Positions 29,370-37,810 are shown, counted from the first letter of the stretch. The stretch: DNA of 64,000 nt from Catenulispora sp. GP43 (GCF_041260665.1 NZ_JBGCCT010000004.1:186001-250000), one strand, 5' to 3'. Translations and numbers: made by a program. The notes: generated by a model from the sequence alone, not told the origin.

Positions 29370-31977
29370 CCGCCAGAGCCATCGGGCCGCCGCCGCGGGA
29401 GAGGCGACGGAAGAAGCTCAGGATCCCGGTCAGGCCGTAGGCCCAGGACGCGCTGTACTCGCCGGGGTTCTCGCGCACGAAGACCGGGTGGTCGGCCGGT
29501 CCGGCGCTGCGGACCAGCAGCTGCGCCACCACGGCGCGCGCCGCCTGCCAGTACCGCTCGTCGCCGTCGCGGGTGGCGAGGTCGATGAGCATGTTGCCGA
29601 TCCCGGACAGACCGCAGCACTGGGTGGGCTTGTCCATGCGCGGGATCAGGGCGGTGCAGGCGTCCGCCGCGCGCCGTGCGGCATCGGTGTAGGCGGAGTC
29701 GTTCAGGTACTCCCCGGCCGTGAACAGGCTGGTGGCGATGCCGGCCAGGCCCTGGCACCAGGAGGCGGCTAGCGGTGCGGTCGTGGGCCGGGCGGACAGG
29801 GCGGCGAGCCGGTCGGCGCGCCGCAGGAGTTCGCGGGCGCGTTCGTCGGCGCCGGCCAGGATGGTGTCGTCGGCCAGGCGGGTGCCGATGACGGCGAGCG
29901 CGTCGACGGTGCCGGCCAGGCCGTGTCCGCGCGCGGTGGAGGGTTCGACGCCCGCGGCGTCGCCGAGCAGGCCGGGCTGGGATTCGGCGTCGGGCATGGT
30001 GTTGGCCAGGACGTGGTAGGCGCACAGCCGGGCGATGTCCAGGTGTTCGGGGCGCCGGTCGAGGTCGTGCAGCAGCAGGTGGCCCAGGCCGATGCCGGAG
30101 GCGCCGCTGATGAGGTCGGAGTATTCGGGTTTCCAGTCCGTGCCGATGGTCTGCGCGGGGCGGATGTCGGTGTCGGCGCGGGAGACGGCCCCGGGCGCCA
30201 GGCGCCGTGCCGCGCTGAGCCGGAAGACGTCCAGTCCGGTGCGTCCGGTCCACAGGCCCGGTCCCAGGCGGACGACGGCGGCTCCGCGCCGGCTGAACAG
30301 CACCAGGTCGGCGACGAGGCCGGGGACGCCCGGGGTGTCCAGGTGCTCCAGCAGTTCCAGGCCGATGCCGGCGCCGCCGCGGTAGACGCAGCCGTCGACG
30401 CCGACCTGTTCGGTGCGCGGCACCTCGGTCAGGATTCTGCGGGTCTGGTCGGTGAGGTCGGCGAGCAGGTTCGAGCCGATCTCCTCGATCAGCGCGTCGG
30501 TGACCGGTGCGGAGGGCGCGAGGGCGGTGCGGGTGCGCCGAGCGAGGGAGAAGTCGCCGGCGGCCATCCGCCGGGCCGCGTCCTGGACCCGGGTGTCGTC
30601 GGTGCCGAGCAGGTCGCAGATCAGCCCCAGGACTGCGCCCGGGGCTTCGCCGCAGCGCGCTCGGATCATGCGTAAGGCGATCCGCCGCGGCTCGTCCATA
30701 TCGCTGCTGAGCACCACTGCCGGCAGGGCCGACCAGGCGTAGCACAGCGTGGCGCCCAGGGCGTGCAGGTCGTCGCCGGTGGTGGGCTCCTGGTGCCGGA
30801 ACTGCCGGGCGCTGGAGTAGCCGGAGGTGCCGCCGGGCAGGTACAGGCCGTTGTGGCCGGCCAGGCCCAGGTCGATCAGCTTGGCGCTGCCGTCCGGGGC
30901 GACGACCACGTTGCGCGGGTTCAGGTCGCGTATCAGGACGCCGCGCTCGTGCACGGCCAGGATGATGGTGGCCAGTTGCCGCGCGAGCTGTTCCAGGGTG
31001 CGGCCGGGGACGGCGCGGGGGTCCGCGGCCGTGGCGTAGCGGCCGTTCTCCATGACGTCGTCGGCGAGGTTGTACCGGCCCACGTCGCGGGTGACCAGGA
31101 ACTCGTCGGTGCCGGCGCGGAAGTGGTCCACGTAGCCGGCGACGCCGTCCACGCCTTCCAGCACGGCCAGCACCCGGCGCTCGTTGCGCACCCGCAGGCG
31201 GGTGTCGACGCCGTCCTCGCCCTCGTCGACCAGGGCCCGCGACTGTTTGACGATGACCCGGGCGCCGTCGCGCACGTCCACGGCGCGCATCACGTCGCCG
31301 CGGCCGGCGTGCACGATGCCGGAGTCGATCTCGTAGTAGTCCCCGAGCCGGGTCGAAGGGCTCGGCGACCGCTCCCAGTCCCGCGCGCCCGGCTCGCCGG
31401 TGAACGGGTCCACGGCCCAGGTCGGCTGGCGGTAGCGCAGGGTCGCCAGCGCCGGGAACTCCTCGCCGTCCGGACCGGTCAGGGTCATCACGAGCTTGCC
31501 CTGGGCGTCGGCGCCCCAGGGCTTGTCGATGGGTCCGTAGCGGTAGTAGACCGGGGCGTCGGCGGCCACGCGGCGGTCGCTGAGCACGCGCGGCGCCGCC
31601 CGGCCGCGTAAGAGGCGGGCGAGCATCAGCCCCACGTCGCGTACGCGGTCCTGTTCGGGGTACACGGTGAACGCCTTGCCGATCGAGGACGGCGTGGTGG
31701 TGCCGTCGTTGAGCCAGGCCAGAACACCGGTGGAGGCGGCCATCTTGAAGGCGCAGCCCTCGGCCAGCAGGGCCGGCACGATCACGTCCGCGGTCTCGGC
31801 CAGGGCGCCGGTCCGGCTGGAGACGTGCAGCTTCCACCCTTGTTCCACCACGTGCGCACCCGGCGGGCGGACGCCCAGCCAGGTGGTCCCTTCCTTGAGC
31901 CCGATCTCGACGCCGGCCGCGGCCGCGTGTTTTCGGATCAGCCGCTCCACATCCTCAGGCGACAGCCCGCCGTTCAT
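29341..31977 (-). CDS. lanL: LanL-like (class IV) lanthipeptide synthetase
   Basis: An 878-residue protein, the normal length for LanL. Met at 31977 has AAGGA 8 nt upstream. Three parts are visible. Residues about 35-200 are the phosphothreonine-lyase-like region (GWKLHVSSRTGALAE, GKAFTVYP, VYYRYGPI). Residues about 225-500 are a Ser/Thr kinase domain (VIVKQS Lys, catalytic loop RDLNPRN at 350-356 with Asp351, and LIDLG). Residues about 530-878 are a LanC cyclase domain (GASGIGLGHLLL, GHGLAGT, WCQGLAG, CCGLSGIG). Cys741, Cys787 and Cys788 occupy the zinc-ligand places; class III enzymes lack them, so class IV is favoured. The second ligand motif reads CCG rather than CHG. A precursor gene lies 86 nt upstream on the same strand. 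Confidence 0.9.
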   Translation of the reverse strand: MNGGLSPEDVERLIRKHAAAAGVEIGLKEGTTWLGVRPPGAHVVEQGWKLHVSSRTGALAETADVIVPALLAEGCAFKMAASTGVLAWLNDGTTTPSSIGKAFTVYPEQDRVRDVGLMLARLLRGRAAPRVLSDRRVAADAPVYYRYGPIDKPWGADAQGKLVMTLTGPDGEEFPALATLRYRQPTWAVDPFTGEPGARDWERSPSPSTRLGDYYEIDSGIVHAGRGDVMRAVDVRDGARVIVKQSRALVDEGEDGVDTRLRVRNERRVLAVLEGVDGVAGYVDHFRAGTDEFLVTRDVGRYNLADDVMENGRYATAADPRAVPGRTLEQLARQLATIILAVHERGVLIRDLNPRNVVVAPDGSAKLIDLGLAGHNGLYLPGGTSGYSSARQFRHQEPTTGDDLHALGATLCYAWSALPAVVLSSDMDEPRRIALRMIRARCGEAPGAVLGLICDLLGTDDTRVQDAARRMAAGDFSLARRTRTALAPSAPVTDALIEEIGSNLLADLTDQTRRILTEVPRTEQVGVDGCVYRGGAGIGLELLEHLDTPGVPGLVADLVLFSRRGAAVVRLGPGLWTGRTGLDVFRLSAARRLAPGAVSRADTDIRPAQTIGTDWKPEYSDLISGASGIGLGHLLLHDLDRRPEHLDIARLCAYHVLANTMPDAESQPGLLGDAAGVEPSTARGHGLAGTVDALAVIGTRLADDTILAGADERARELLRRADRLAALSARPTTAPLAASWCQGLAGIATSLFTAGEYLNDSAYTDAARRAADACTALIPRMDKPTQCCGLSGIGNMLIDLATRDGDERYWQAARAVVAQLLVRSAGPADHPVFVRENPGEYSASWAYGLTGILSFFRRLSRGGGPMALAVSSSLSCVR

Positions 31978-32063
31978 ATCGAACGTCCTTCTTTCGTGGT
32001 GCTGCGTTGCCGTGTCGCCGTCAGTCCTGACGCGGGTCGCCCCCAGCGCTGGTCGGTCAGGGA

Positions 32064-32231
32064 CTACCAGGGGATGCTGGTCGCGAAGAACCAGTGGCTG
32101 ACGTCGTCGCCACAGCAGTGCAGACACTGGCTGTGGTCCCGAGAGGCGTCAGCGATCCCGCTGAAGGCGGTGTCCACGTCGAGCTCGTCGGCATCGGTCT
32201 CGCGTGGCTCCAACTCGAGCAGTTCGTTCAT
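32064..32231 (-). CDS. lanA: Lanthipeptide precursor peptide (55 aa)
   Basis: A small gene read by eye. ATG at 32231 has AGGAG 8 nt upstream and TAG at 32064. The first 30 residues are an acidic leader beginning MNELLELEPRETDADEL; LLELE resembles the ELxLQ-type helix used by class III/IV kinases. The C-terminal 25 residues are the likely core: they contain SQCLHCC (Ser34, Cys36, Cys39, Cys40) and a hydrophobic tail with HWFFATSIPW (Thr51, Ser52), plus Ser45. Three Cys with nearby Ser/Thr allow up to three thioether rings. It sits immediately before the synthetase on the same strand, so both are likely co-transcribed. No protease or exporter gene is adjacent. Confidence 0.85.
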   Translation of the reverse strand: MNELLELEPRETDADELDVDTAFSGIADASRDHSQCLHCCGDDVSHWFFATSIPW

Positions 32232-32300
32232 CTTCGCACTCCTATTGAGAGGCGTCCGATGCTCGGACTCTGCCCTGTCTAACCGCCCTCGGCGCGGGCG

Positions 32301-33515
32301 TCAATGGGTGATCGACTCTCCGTGTGAAGACGGGCCCGGTCGCTGACGGCGCCGGGCGTTCTCCTCCGCCACCAGCATCAGGACCATGACAAGCGTGAGT
32401 CCCAGAAGTTCCGCCGCCGCCGAAGCGCCTGCCAGCGGAATCGTGGCGAGCACGGCGAGCGCGCCGAGGGCCCGGAAGAACATGGGAGAAATGCGCAGGC
32501 TCAGCCGGAAACACAGATCGCCGAGGAGGTAGACCGCGACGCCGCCGGCGAGCGCGACCCCGGCGGCGGTCGGCAGCGCGTCGCCGAGATGGCCGATCGC
32601 CTTCTTCAGACCGGCGGCCAGAATCGCGATGCCCAGCAGCATCGGGATGAAGCTGTAGTAGTAGGCGCGCATCCCCAGGCGGAAGCGCCGGATGCCGGTG
32701 ACGGCGGCGAGCGCGTGCTCCGCGGCGGACTCGTCGTGCCCGAAGTAGGTCCACCACAGCGTGACGGCCAACGCCAGCGCGAGCGCGATCCCGGCGGCCA
32801 GGCCCCAGTCCAGCCGGGTGCCGGCGGCGCCGGCGCCGATGGCCACCACCGACTCGCCGAAGACGATGATCAGAAGCAGGCCGTGGCGCTCGACGAAGTG
32901 CGCGGGGTCCAGGTCGCCGACGTTCTCGGTGACCCGGGCGCGGCTCTGCCCGTAGTCGCCGGTGATGCGGCCGGAGACCACCGGCGCGAGCTGCTGCAGC
33001 AGTACCGCGGCCAGCCACAGCAGATCCGAGGCGTTGCCCCGTACGGCCCCGGCGGCGGTGACGCATCCGGCGGCGGCCAGGTTCGGCACGGCGAAGCTGA
33101 GCACGTACTTGCGATGGATCAGCGCGTACAGGGCGCTGTGGACGGCGGTCACCACCAGGAAGGCCAGACCGAAGGCGACGCCATCGACGCCGAACACCTT
33201 CGGGATCGCCAGCGCGCACGTGAGGAACCCGAACATGCCGACCATCAGGATGACGCGTCGGCTCAGGTTCTCCGGCGGCACCTGGTTGGTCAGGTAGGCG
33301 TAGGCCCCGTACATCCAGTAGAGCACCGCGAAGATCAGCAGCACGCGGCCGACCTGCACGAAGGACAGATCGTCGGCCAGCAGCACGGTCAACTGGGTGA
33401 TGGTGAACACGAAGACCAGGTCGAAGAACAGCTCCAGAGTGGTCACCCGGCGCGGAGCGGCCTTCTCGTCGGAGGCGGGGTGGTCGCTCGCGACGGGAGC
33501 CGGCGTGGCGGTCAT
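32301..33515 (-). CDS. LtrA (low temperature requirement A) family membrane protein
   Basis: A 404-residue protein from ATG 33515. The signature TTLELFFDLVFVFTITQL near residue 30 is diagnostic. About ten hydrophobic segments follow, along with HFVERHGLLLIIVFGESVVAIG and LWWTYF. The role is unknown despite the name. It is on the same strand as the lanthipeptide genes and 69 nt upstream of the precursor; a small GTCCGA-TGC-TCGGAC hairpin (32254-32268) lies between them, so co-transcription is uncertain. Confidence 0.88.
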   Translation of the reverse strand: MTATPAPVASDHPASDEKAAPRRVTTLELFFDLVFVFTITQLTVLLADDLSFVQVGRVLLIFAVLYWMYGAYAYLTNQVPPENLSRRVILMVGMFGFLTCALAIPKVFGVDGVAFGLAFLVVTAVHSALYALIHRKYVLSFAVPNLAAAGCVTAAGAVRGNASDLLWLAAVLLQQLAPVVSGRITGDYGQSRARVTENVGDLDPAHFVERHGLLLIIVFGESVVAIGAGAAGTRLDWGLAAGIALALALAVTLWWTYFGHDESAAEHALAAVTGIRRFRLGMRAYYYSFIPMLLGIAILAAGLKKAIGHLGDALPTAAGVALAGGVAVYLLGDLCFRLSLRISPMFFRALGALAVLATIPLAGASAAAELLGLTLVMVLMLVAEENARRRQRPGPSSHGESITH

Positions 33516-33549
33516 GGCCCTCACCCTAACCATGGGGGAGAACAAGCGA

Positions 33550-33582
33550 GCGGCCCGCCATCCCCCGTGGACAGCGGGCCGC
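33550..33582 (-). terminator. Terminator after GNAT gene
   Basis: GCGGCCCGC and GCGGGCCGC form a perfect 9-bp stem around a 15-nt loop in the short gap upstream of ltrA. Confidence 0.65.
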
Positions 33583-33592
33583 GGTCATCGGT

Positions 33593-34186
33593 TCAGCCCC
33601 GCGCGAGCCGCTCGGTCAGGCGCGCCTTGGCCGGCGGCCACTCGTCGGCGAGCATCGAGAAGTAGACGCTGTCGCGGAACGTCCCGTCGGGCCGCATCCG
33701 GTGCCGCCGCAGCACGCCCTCGCGCTGCGCGCCGAGCCGCGCGATGGCGTTCTGCGAACGCTGGTTCAGGTGGTCGGTCTTCCACTGCACGCGCCCCATG
33801 CCCAGGTCCTCGAAGGCGTGCGTGAGGAGCAGGAGCTTGGCCTCGGTGTTCACCGGGGTGCGCCAGTACGCGCTGCCGTACCAGGTCCAGCCGATCTCCA
33901 GGCGCTCGTCGGCGGGGCTGATGTCGAGGTAGGTGGTCCAGCCGACGGCCTTCCCAGTGGCGAGCAGGATGACGGCGAAGGCGACGAAGGAGTCGTCGGC
34001 GAGCAGCGTGTCCAGCTTCGCCCCGAGCTCTTCCTCGGTCGTGGGCGTCGGGCCGCCCTGCCACCGCCAGACCGCGTCGTCGTTACCGCCGGCCGCGAAC
34101 AGGTCCGGGAGGTGGCCTCGGGTCAGGGGCTCCAGACGGATGTGGGAGCCGGTGAGGGTGATCGGCGCGGGCGTCTTCGCTGTCAT
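33593..34186 (-). CDS. GNAT acetyltransferase (RimJ/RimL type)
   Basis: A 197-residue protein using ATG 34186; no good SD is visible, so leaderless translation is possible. The RimJ-like pattern runs from IRLEPLTRGHLPDLF through IGWTWYGSAYWRTPVNTEAKLLLLTHAF, RVQWKTDHLNQRSQNAI and GAQREGVLRRHRM. Such proteins acetylate N-terminal amines or small molecules such as antibiotics. It is preceded by an AT-rich gap with an inverted repeat. Confidence 0.88.
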   Translation of the reverse strand: MTAKTPAPITLTGSHIRLEPLTRGHLPDLFAAGGNDDAVWRWQGGPTPTTEEELGAKLDTLLADDSFVAFAVILLATGKAVGWTTYLDISPADERLEIGWTWYGSAYWRTPVNTEAKLLLLTHAFEDLGMGRVQWKTDHLNQRSQNAIARLGAQREGVLRRHRMRPDGTFRDSVYFSMLADEWPPAKARLTERLARG

Positions 34187-34209
34187 GATCGTGAGGCTAT
34201 CCCCATTTT

Positions 34210-34240
34210 GAACTAGTGGCAATCTAATTTGTACTAGTTC
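34210..34240. promoter_or_regulatory. Inverted repeat GAACTAGT / ACTAGTTC before GNAT gene
   Basis: Two perfect 8-bp inverted arms 15 nt apart span a markedly AT-rich stretch (ATCTAATTTG between them) that stands out from its surroundings. They occupy the whole gap between the NmrA-like gene and the GNAT gene. Likely a promoter with an overlapping MarR/HxlR-type operator (inference). Confidence 0.5.
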
Positions 34241-35114
34241 ATTCTGCGGCGTTCAGTTCCCGCCACAGCTCGGCGTGCTCGGCGGCGTACTGCGCGAAGC
34301 TGCGCGGCGCGCGGCCGGTGACCCGCTGGACGACGTCGGTCACCGGGGCGTTCCCGCCGTCGCGCATGACCTGGAACAGCCCGCGCTGGGAGATGACGGT
34401 GCGCTCGCCGGCACCGGCGGCCCGCGAGTCCGCCTCGGCCTGCTCCGGGTCCACGGCCTGGTAGGCCAGGGGACGCTCGGCGACGTCGCCGAGCATGGCG
34501 ACGGCTTCGGCGTGGGTCAGGGCGTCGGGCCCGGTGATGGTCAGGATCCGGCCGGCGTAGCCGTCCTCGGTGAGCGCCGCGGCCGCCACCTCGCCGATGT
34601 CGCGGGTGTCGACGAAGCTCACCGGCGCCTGGCCGGCCGGCAGCGCCAGCACCCCGCGGTCGCGCAGCGCCGGCAGGAACCCGGTGCCGAAGTTCTGGAA
34701 GAACCAGTTCGGGTGCAGGATGATCCACTCCTTGCCGGAGGCGCGCACCGCACGCTCCCAGTGCGCCATCATCGCCTCCTCGGGCAGCAGTTCCGCGCCG
34801 ATCACCGACAGCAGGACCACGCGGCGGGTGTCGTGCGCCTCGGCGAGCAGGTCCGCGACCAGCCGCTCGCCGGTGGGGTGGGCGTAGGGGCCGACGATGT
34901 AGAGGGCTTCGGCACCCTCCAGGGCCGGCGCCCAGGTGGCTCGGTCGGCCCAGTCGAAGCGGACCGGCAGGACGCCGTCGGTGCGGGAGCCGGCGAAGCC
35001 GGTCTCGGGGTCGCGGCTGGCGGCGGCGACCTTCGCGCCGCGGGCGGAGAGGGCCTCCACCACGGGCCGGCCGGTCTTGCCGGTCGCGCCGATCACCAGA
35101 ATCGCCATCGTCAT
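34239..35114 (-). CDS. NmrA-like NAD(P)-binding protein
   Basis: A 291-residue protein; ATG 35114 (or 35108) follows AGGGAG. The Rossmann motif ILVIGATGKTGRPVVEAL is at the N-terminus. Further atypical short-chain dehydrogenase features are LHPNWFFQNF, FVDTRDIGEVAAAAL and ILTITGPDALTHAEAV. There is no Tyr-x3-Lys catalytic pair in the usual place, as in NmrA and quinone-reductase QOR2-like proteins. It is divergent from an AraC regulator (135 bp), which is its likely controller. Confidence 0.88.
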   Translation of the reverse strand: MTMAILVIGATGKTGRPVVEALSARGAKVAAASRDPETGFAGSRTDGVLPVRFDWADRATWAPALEGAEALYIVGPYAHPTGERLVADLLAEAHDTRRVVLLSVIGAELLPEEAMMAHWERAVRASGKEWIILHPNWFFQNFGTGFLPALRDRGVLALPAGQAPVSFVDTRDIGEVAAAALTEDGYAGRILTITGPDALTHAEAVAMLGDVAERPLAYQAVDPEQAEADSRAAGAGERTVISQRGLFQVMRDGGNAPVTDVVQRVTGRAPRSFAQYAAEHAELWRELNAAE

Positions 35115-35249
35115 CAGCTCCCTGCGTTCGCTTCCCTGAGTTCGTCGTCTTGGTGACGTCTTCAACGGTAGGGCGATGGTGGCGGATGATGAATGTCGTC
35201 GAGTCCTGAGAACATGTCCGATCGTCCGGCGCGGCGCTAGCATCGGGCC

Positions 35250-36185
35250 ATGGACGTACTCACCGACGCCCTCGCGGCGATGCGCACCGGCCAGGCCCGC
35301 TCGGCGCGCACCGAGGTGCACGCGCCGTGGGGCCTGCGGTTCGCGGCCGTCAGCGGAACGACGTTCCACGTGCTGCTGCGCGGCCGGTGCTGGCTGCTGC
35401 CGCCGGACGGCGAGCCGGTCCCGATGGCGGTCGGCGACGTGACGCTGGTCCGGCACGGCAATTCCGTGGCGCTCGCCGACGATCCGGCCACCCCGCTGCG
35501 CGACTTCCGGCCGGCGGCGTGGCGGGCGGGGCAGACGATCGGGCGGGTGGACGTCGAAGGGCCCGGCGAACGGTCGCTGCTGATCTGCGGGGCCTACCAG
35601 CTGGGACGCACACGGCCGCACCCGCTGCTCGCCCGACTACCGGACCTGTTGCTGCTGCGCGCCGAGGAGACGCCGGGGCTGGCCGCGACCGTCACCCTGC
35701 TCGGCCAGGAACTGGAACAAGCGCGGCCGGGCCAGGACGGCGTGGTGCCGGCGCTGGTCGACGCGCTGCTGCTGCTGATCCTGCGAGGCTGGATCGAGCG
35801 CTCGGCGCGCGCCGAGCCCGCGCCGGGGTGGCCCGGCGCACTGACCGACCCCGCGATCGGCAGCGCGCTGACGGACCTGCACGACGATCCGGCGCGCGCC
35901 TGGACCGTCGCAGAGCTCGGCGATCGCGCGGGCCTGAGCCGGTCGGCGTTCGCGCAGCGGTTCACGGCGCTGGTCGGGGAGCCGCCGCTGACCTACCTGA
36001 CGTGGTGGCGCATGACGGTCGCCGGCCGCCTGCTGCGCGAGTCGGACGCGCCGCTGAGCGCGGTGGCCCAGCGGGTCGGGTACGCGTCGGAGTTCGCGTT
36101 CGCGAAGGCGTTCAAGCGGGAGTTCGGAATCGCGCCGGGGCGGTATCGGCGGGAGGTCGCGGCGGCAGCGGCAGCAGCAGGCTGA
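35250..36185 (+). CDS. AraC-family regulator with N-terminal cupin
   Basis: A 311-residue protein. Residues about 5-185 are the cupin-6 type sensor (VSGTTFHVLLRGRCWLL, VGDVTLVRHG). Residues about 205-305 hold two helix-turn-helices (WTVAELGDRAGLSRSAFAQRF and APLSAVAQRVGYASEFAFAK), ending FGIAPGRYRR. It is divergent from the NmrA-like gene, the typical layout for AraC control of an oxidoreductase. A poly-Ala tail ends the protein. Confidence 0.92.
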   Translation: MDVLTDALAAMRTGQARSARTEVHAPWGLRFAAVSGTTFHVLLRGRCWLLPPDGEPVPMAVGDVTLVRHGNSVALADDPATPLRDFRPAAWRAGQTIGRVDVEGPGERSLLICGAYQLGRTRPHPLLARLPDLLLLRAEETPGLAATVTLLGQELEQARPGQDGVVPALVDALLLLILRGWIERSARAEPAPGWPGALTDPAIGSALTDLHDDPARAWTVAELGDRAGLSRSAFAQRFTALVGEPPLTYLTWWRMTVAGRLLRESDAPLSAVAQRVGYASEFAFAKAFKREFGIAPGRYRREVAAAAAAAG

Positions 36186-36247
36186 CTGCGCCGGAGCCCG
36201 CTCCGGAGCTCACGCCGGGGCCCACGCCAGCCGCCCACACCCGAAAA

Positions 36248-36399
36248 GACAGCGCCGCCCCGGCTCAGGAATTCGGGGCGGCGCTGTCCGGACGCCGCCC
36301 CGGCTCAGGAATGCGGGACGGCTTCCGCGGAGTCGCCCCGGCTCAGGAATTCGGGGCGGCACCGGGTGGCGTCGTCCCGGCTCAGGAATTCGGGACGGC
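36248..36399. repeat. Array of four hairpins with invariant loop, period about 39 bp
   Basis: Four stem-loops share the loop GCTCAGGAAT(T/G), starting at 36263, 36303, 36341 and 36380. The first has a perfect 15-bp stem (GACAGCGCCGCCCCG / CGGGGCGGCGCTGTC). The others have about 9-bp stems of the form G(C/T)CG(C/T)CCCG / CGGG(G/A)CGGC. In the fourth, a C-G pair is replaced by T-A on both arms, a compensated change; the second has one mismatch. The array sits between the convergent AraC and ROK genes and should stop transcription both ways. Confidence 0.85.
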
Positions 36400-36428
36400 A
36401 CCGTCTGGGGGTGCGGGATGGCTCGTGG

Positions 36429-37646
36429 CTAGGCCGCGCTATCACCGGCCTCGTCGGCGCCGGCGGGCATCGTGATGACGACTCCGAGTTCCTGGCGGAT
36501 GGCGTGGGCCGCGGCGCCGAAGACCAGGCTGTGGGTGCCCAGCGTGGAGGCGCGCAGGACCAGTTGCTCGAAGCCTGACATGACGCGCAGCGCCAGCAGG
36601 TCGTTGATCTCGCGCATCAGCGCGGGTCCGAGGGGGTCGCCGGCGATGGGGCCGCCGAGGATGAACTCGGTGACGTCCAGGGTGCCGGCCAGGGTGGACA
36701 GCAAGCGGGCCACCTCGCGGGCGGCCCGGTTCACGCGCTCGCCGAGCGCGCGGGCGTCCTGGCCGTCGCCGCCGGCCAGGTAGCGCGTCACCGTGTCCTC
36801 GGTGGCGTCGCCGAGGATGACGGGCTGCACCGCGACCGTCTCCAGGCAGCCGATCAGGCCGCAGCGGCAGCGCAGCGAGGTGCCGATGTCGATGTGGCCG
36901 ATCTCGCCGCTGCGGAAGTTGCCGCCGTGGTAGAGCCGGCCGTCCAGCACGATCCCGGCGCCGATGCCGGTGCCGATCCACAGCACCGCGACCGTCTTGT
37001 CGCGGTCGGCGACCAGCGCGACCTCCGACAGCGCGACGGCGTTGGCGTCGTTGACCACGTGGACCGGCAGGCCTCCGCAGAGCTCTGAGAGCTCGTGGCC
37101 CATCGACACCATGTGCCAGTCGTAGTTCACCGCCTCGCGGATCACGCCGTCGTCCCCGACGATGCCGGGCACCGCGACACCGACCCCGGTGATGCGGCCC
37201 GGCGTCGGCGCGGCCATGCGGCGCACCATGTCCGGGACCGCGGTCAGCGCCGGGGCGTCGAGCGGGCGCGAGACCGTCTCGGTCTGCTCCATGTGGCCGT
37301 TGAGGGTGAACCGGCTGGCGGTGATGCGCTCGTTGGCCACCTGCACGCCGATGAAGCGGTGGTGCGCGTCGTCCAGGTCGAGCAGCACCCGGGGCTTGCC
37401 CACCGGCTGCGCCTCGCGTCCGGCCTCGCGGACCAGCTTGCGCTCGATCAGATCGCTGACGATCTCCGACACGGTGGCGGTCGGCAGCCCGGTCTCCCGG
37501 ATCACGTCGGTGCGCGAGAACCGGCCCTCACCCGCGGCGACGCACTGGAGCACCAGCACGTCGTTGCGCGCCCGAAGGGAACTCTTGGTCCCCTTCTGGG
37601 TGAACCGGAGCTGGGTCACGCTGGCCGCCATTCTTGCATCGTTCAT
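36429..37646 (-). CDS. ROK-family transcriptional repressor
   Basis: A 405-residue protein; ATG 37646 is taken, though Met at 37631 is possible. The N-terminal winged helix (ARNDVLVLQCVAAGEGRFSR, ETGLPTATVSEIVSDLI) is followed by the ROK domain: GVAVPGIV, HVVNDANAVAL, GTGIGAGIVLDG and the zinc/fold motif GEIGHIDIG with C-R-C-x4-C. This is NagC/XylR-like architecture, responding to a sugar. A 13-bp palindrome abuts the start, suggesting autoregulation. Confidence 0.92.
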   Translation of the reverse strand: MNDARMAASVTQLRFTQKGTKSSLRARNDVLVLQCVAAGEGRFSRTDVIRETGLPTATVSEIVSDLIERKLVREAGREAQPVGKPRVLLDLDDAHHRFIGVQVANERITASRFTLNGHMEQTETVSRPLDAPALTAVPDMVRRMAAPTPGRITGVGVAVPGIVGDDGVIREAVNYDWHMVSMGHELSELCGGLPVHVVNDANAVALSEVALVADRDKTVAVLWIGTGIGAGIVLDGRLYHGGNFRSGEIGHIDIGTSLRCRCGLIGCLETVAVQPVILGDATEDTVTRYLAGGDGQDARALGERVNRAAREVARLLSTLAGTLDVTEFILGGPIAGDPLGPALMREINDLLALRVMSGFEQLVLRASTLGTHSLVFGAAAHAIRQELGVVITMPAGADEAGDSAA

Positions 37647-37659
37647 CGATGTAACATCG
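37647..37659. promoter_or_regulatory. 13-bp palindrome at the ROK start
   Basis: CGATGTAACATCG is a perfect palindrome directly upstream of the chosen ATG, in an otherwise AT-enriched stretch. A dimeric regulator bound here would block its own gene. Confidence 0.5.
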
Positions 37660-37750
37660 CGGGAACTGTAGGGCGGACCTGCTGTAGCGGTCAAGGGGAC
37701 ACGGTGAGCAACCCCGTTTCACCTGCGCGGATCCCAACTCGTCACACAGC

Positions 37751-37785
37751 GTTCTGGGCGGCTCCGCTGCGGAGCCGCCCAGAAC
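37751..37785. terminator. Very strong hairpin
   Basis: GTTCTGGGCGGCTCCG and CGGAGCCGCCCAGAAC form a perfect 16-bp stem around CTG. It lies upstream of the ROK gene and downstream of the frameshifted gene (both minus), so it ends the latter's transcript. Confidence 0.75.
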
Positions 37786-37810
37786 TATCGGAGACCGAAG
37801 TAGCCCGGCG

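Noticed and set aside
29341-31977. Synthetase taken as class III (LanKC)
   Set aside because: Class III cyclase domains lack zinc ligands; here Cys741, Cys787 and Cys788 are in place.
32094-32282. Plus-strand frame over the lanthipeptide precursor
   Set aside because: It has no SD or family match, while the minus-strand frame has an SD, a leader-like start and the right neighbour.
36248-36399. Hairpin array read as a CRISPR
   Set aside because: The conserved part is short and palindromic and the spacers are about the same as the stems; there are no cas genes.
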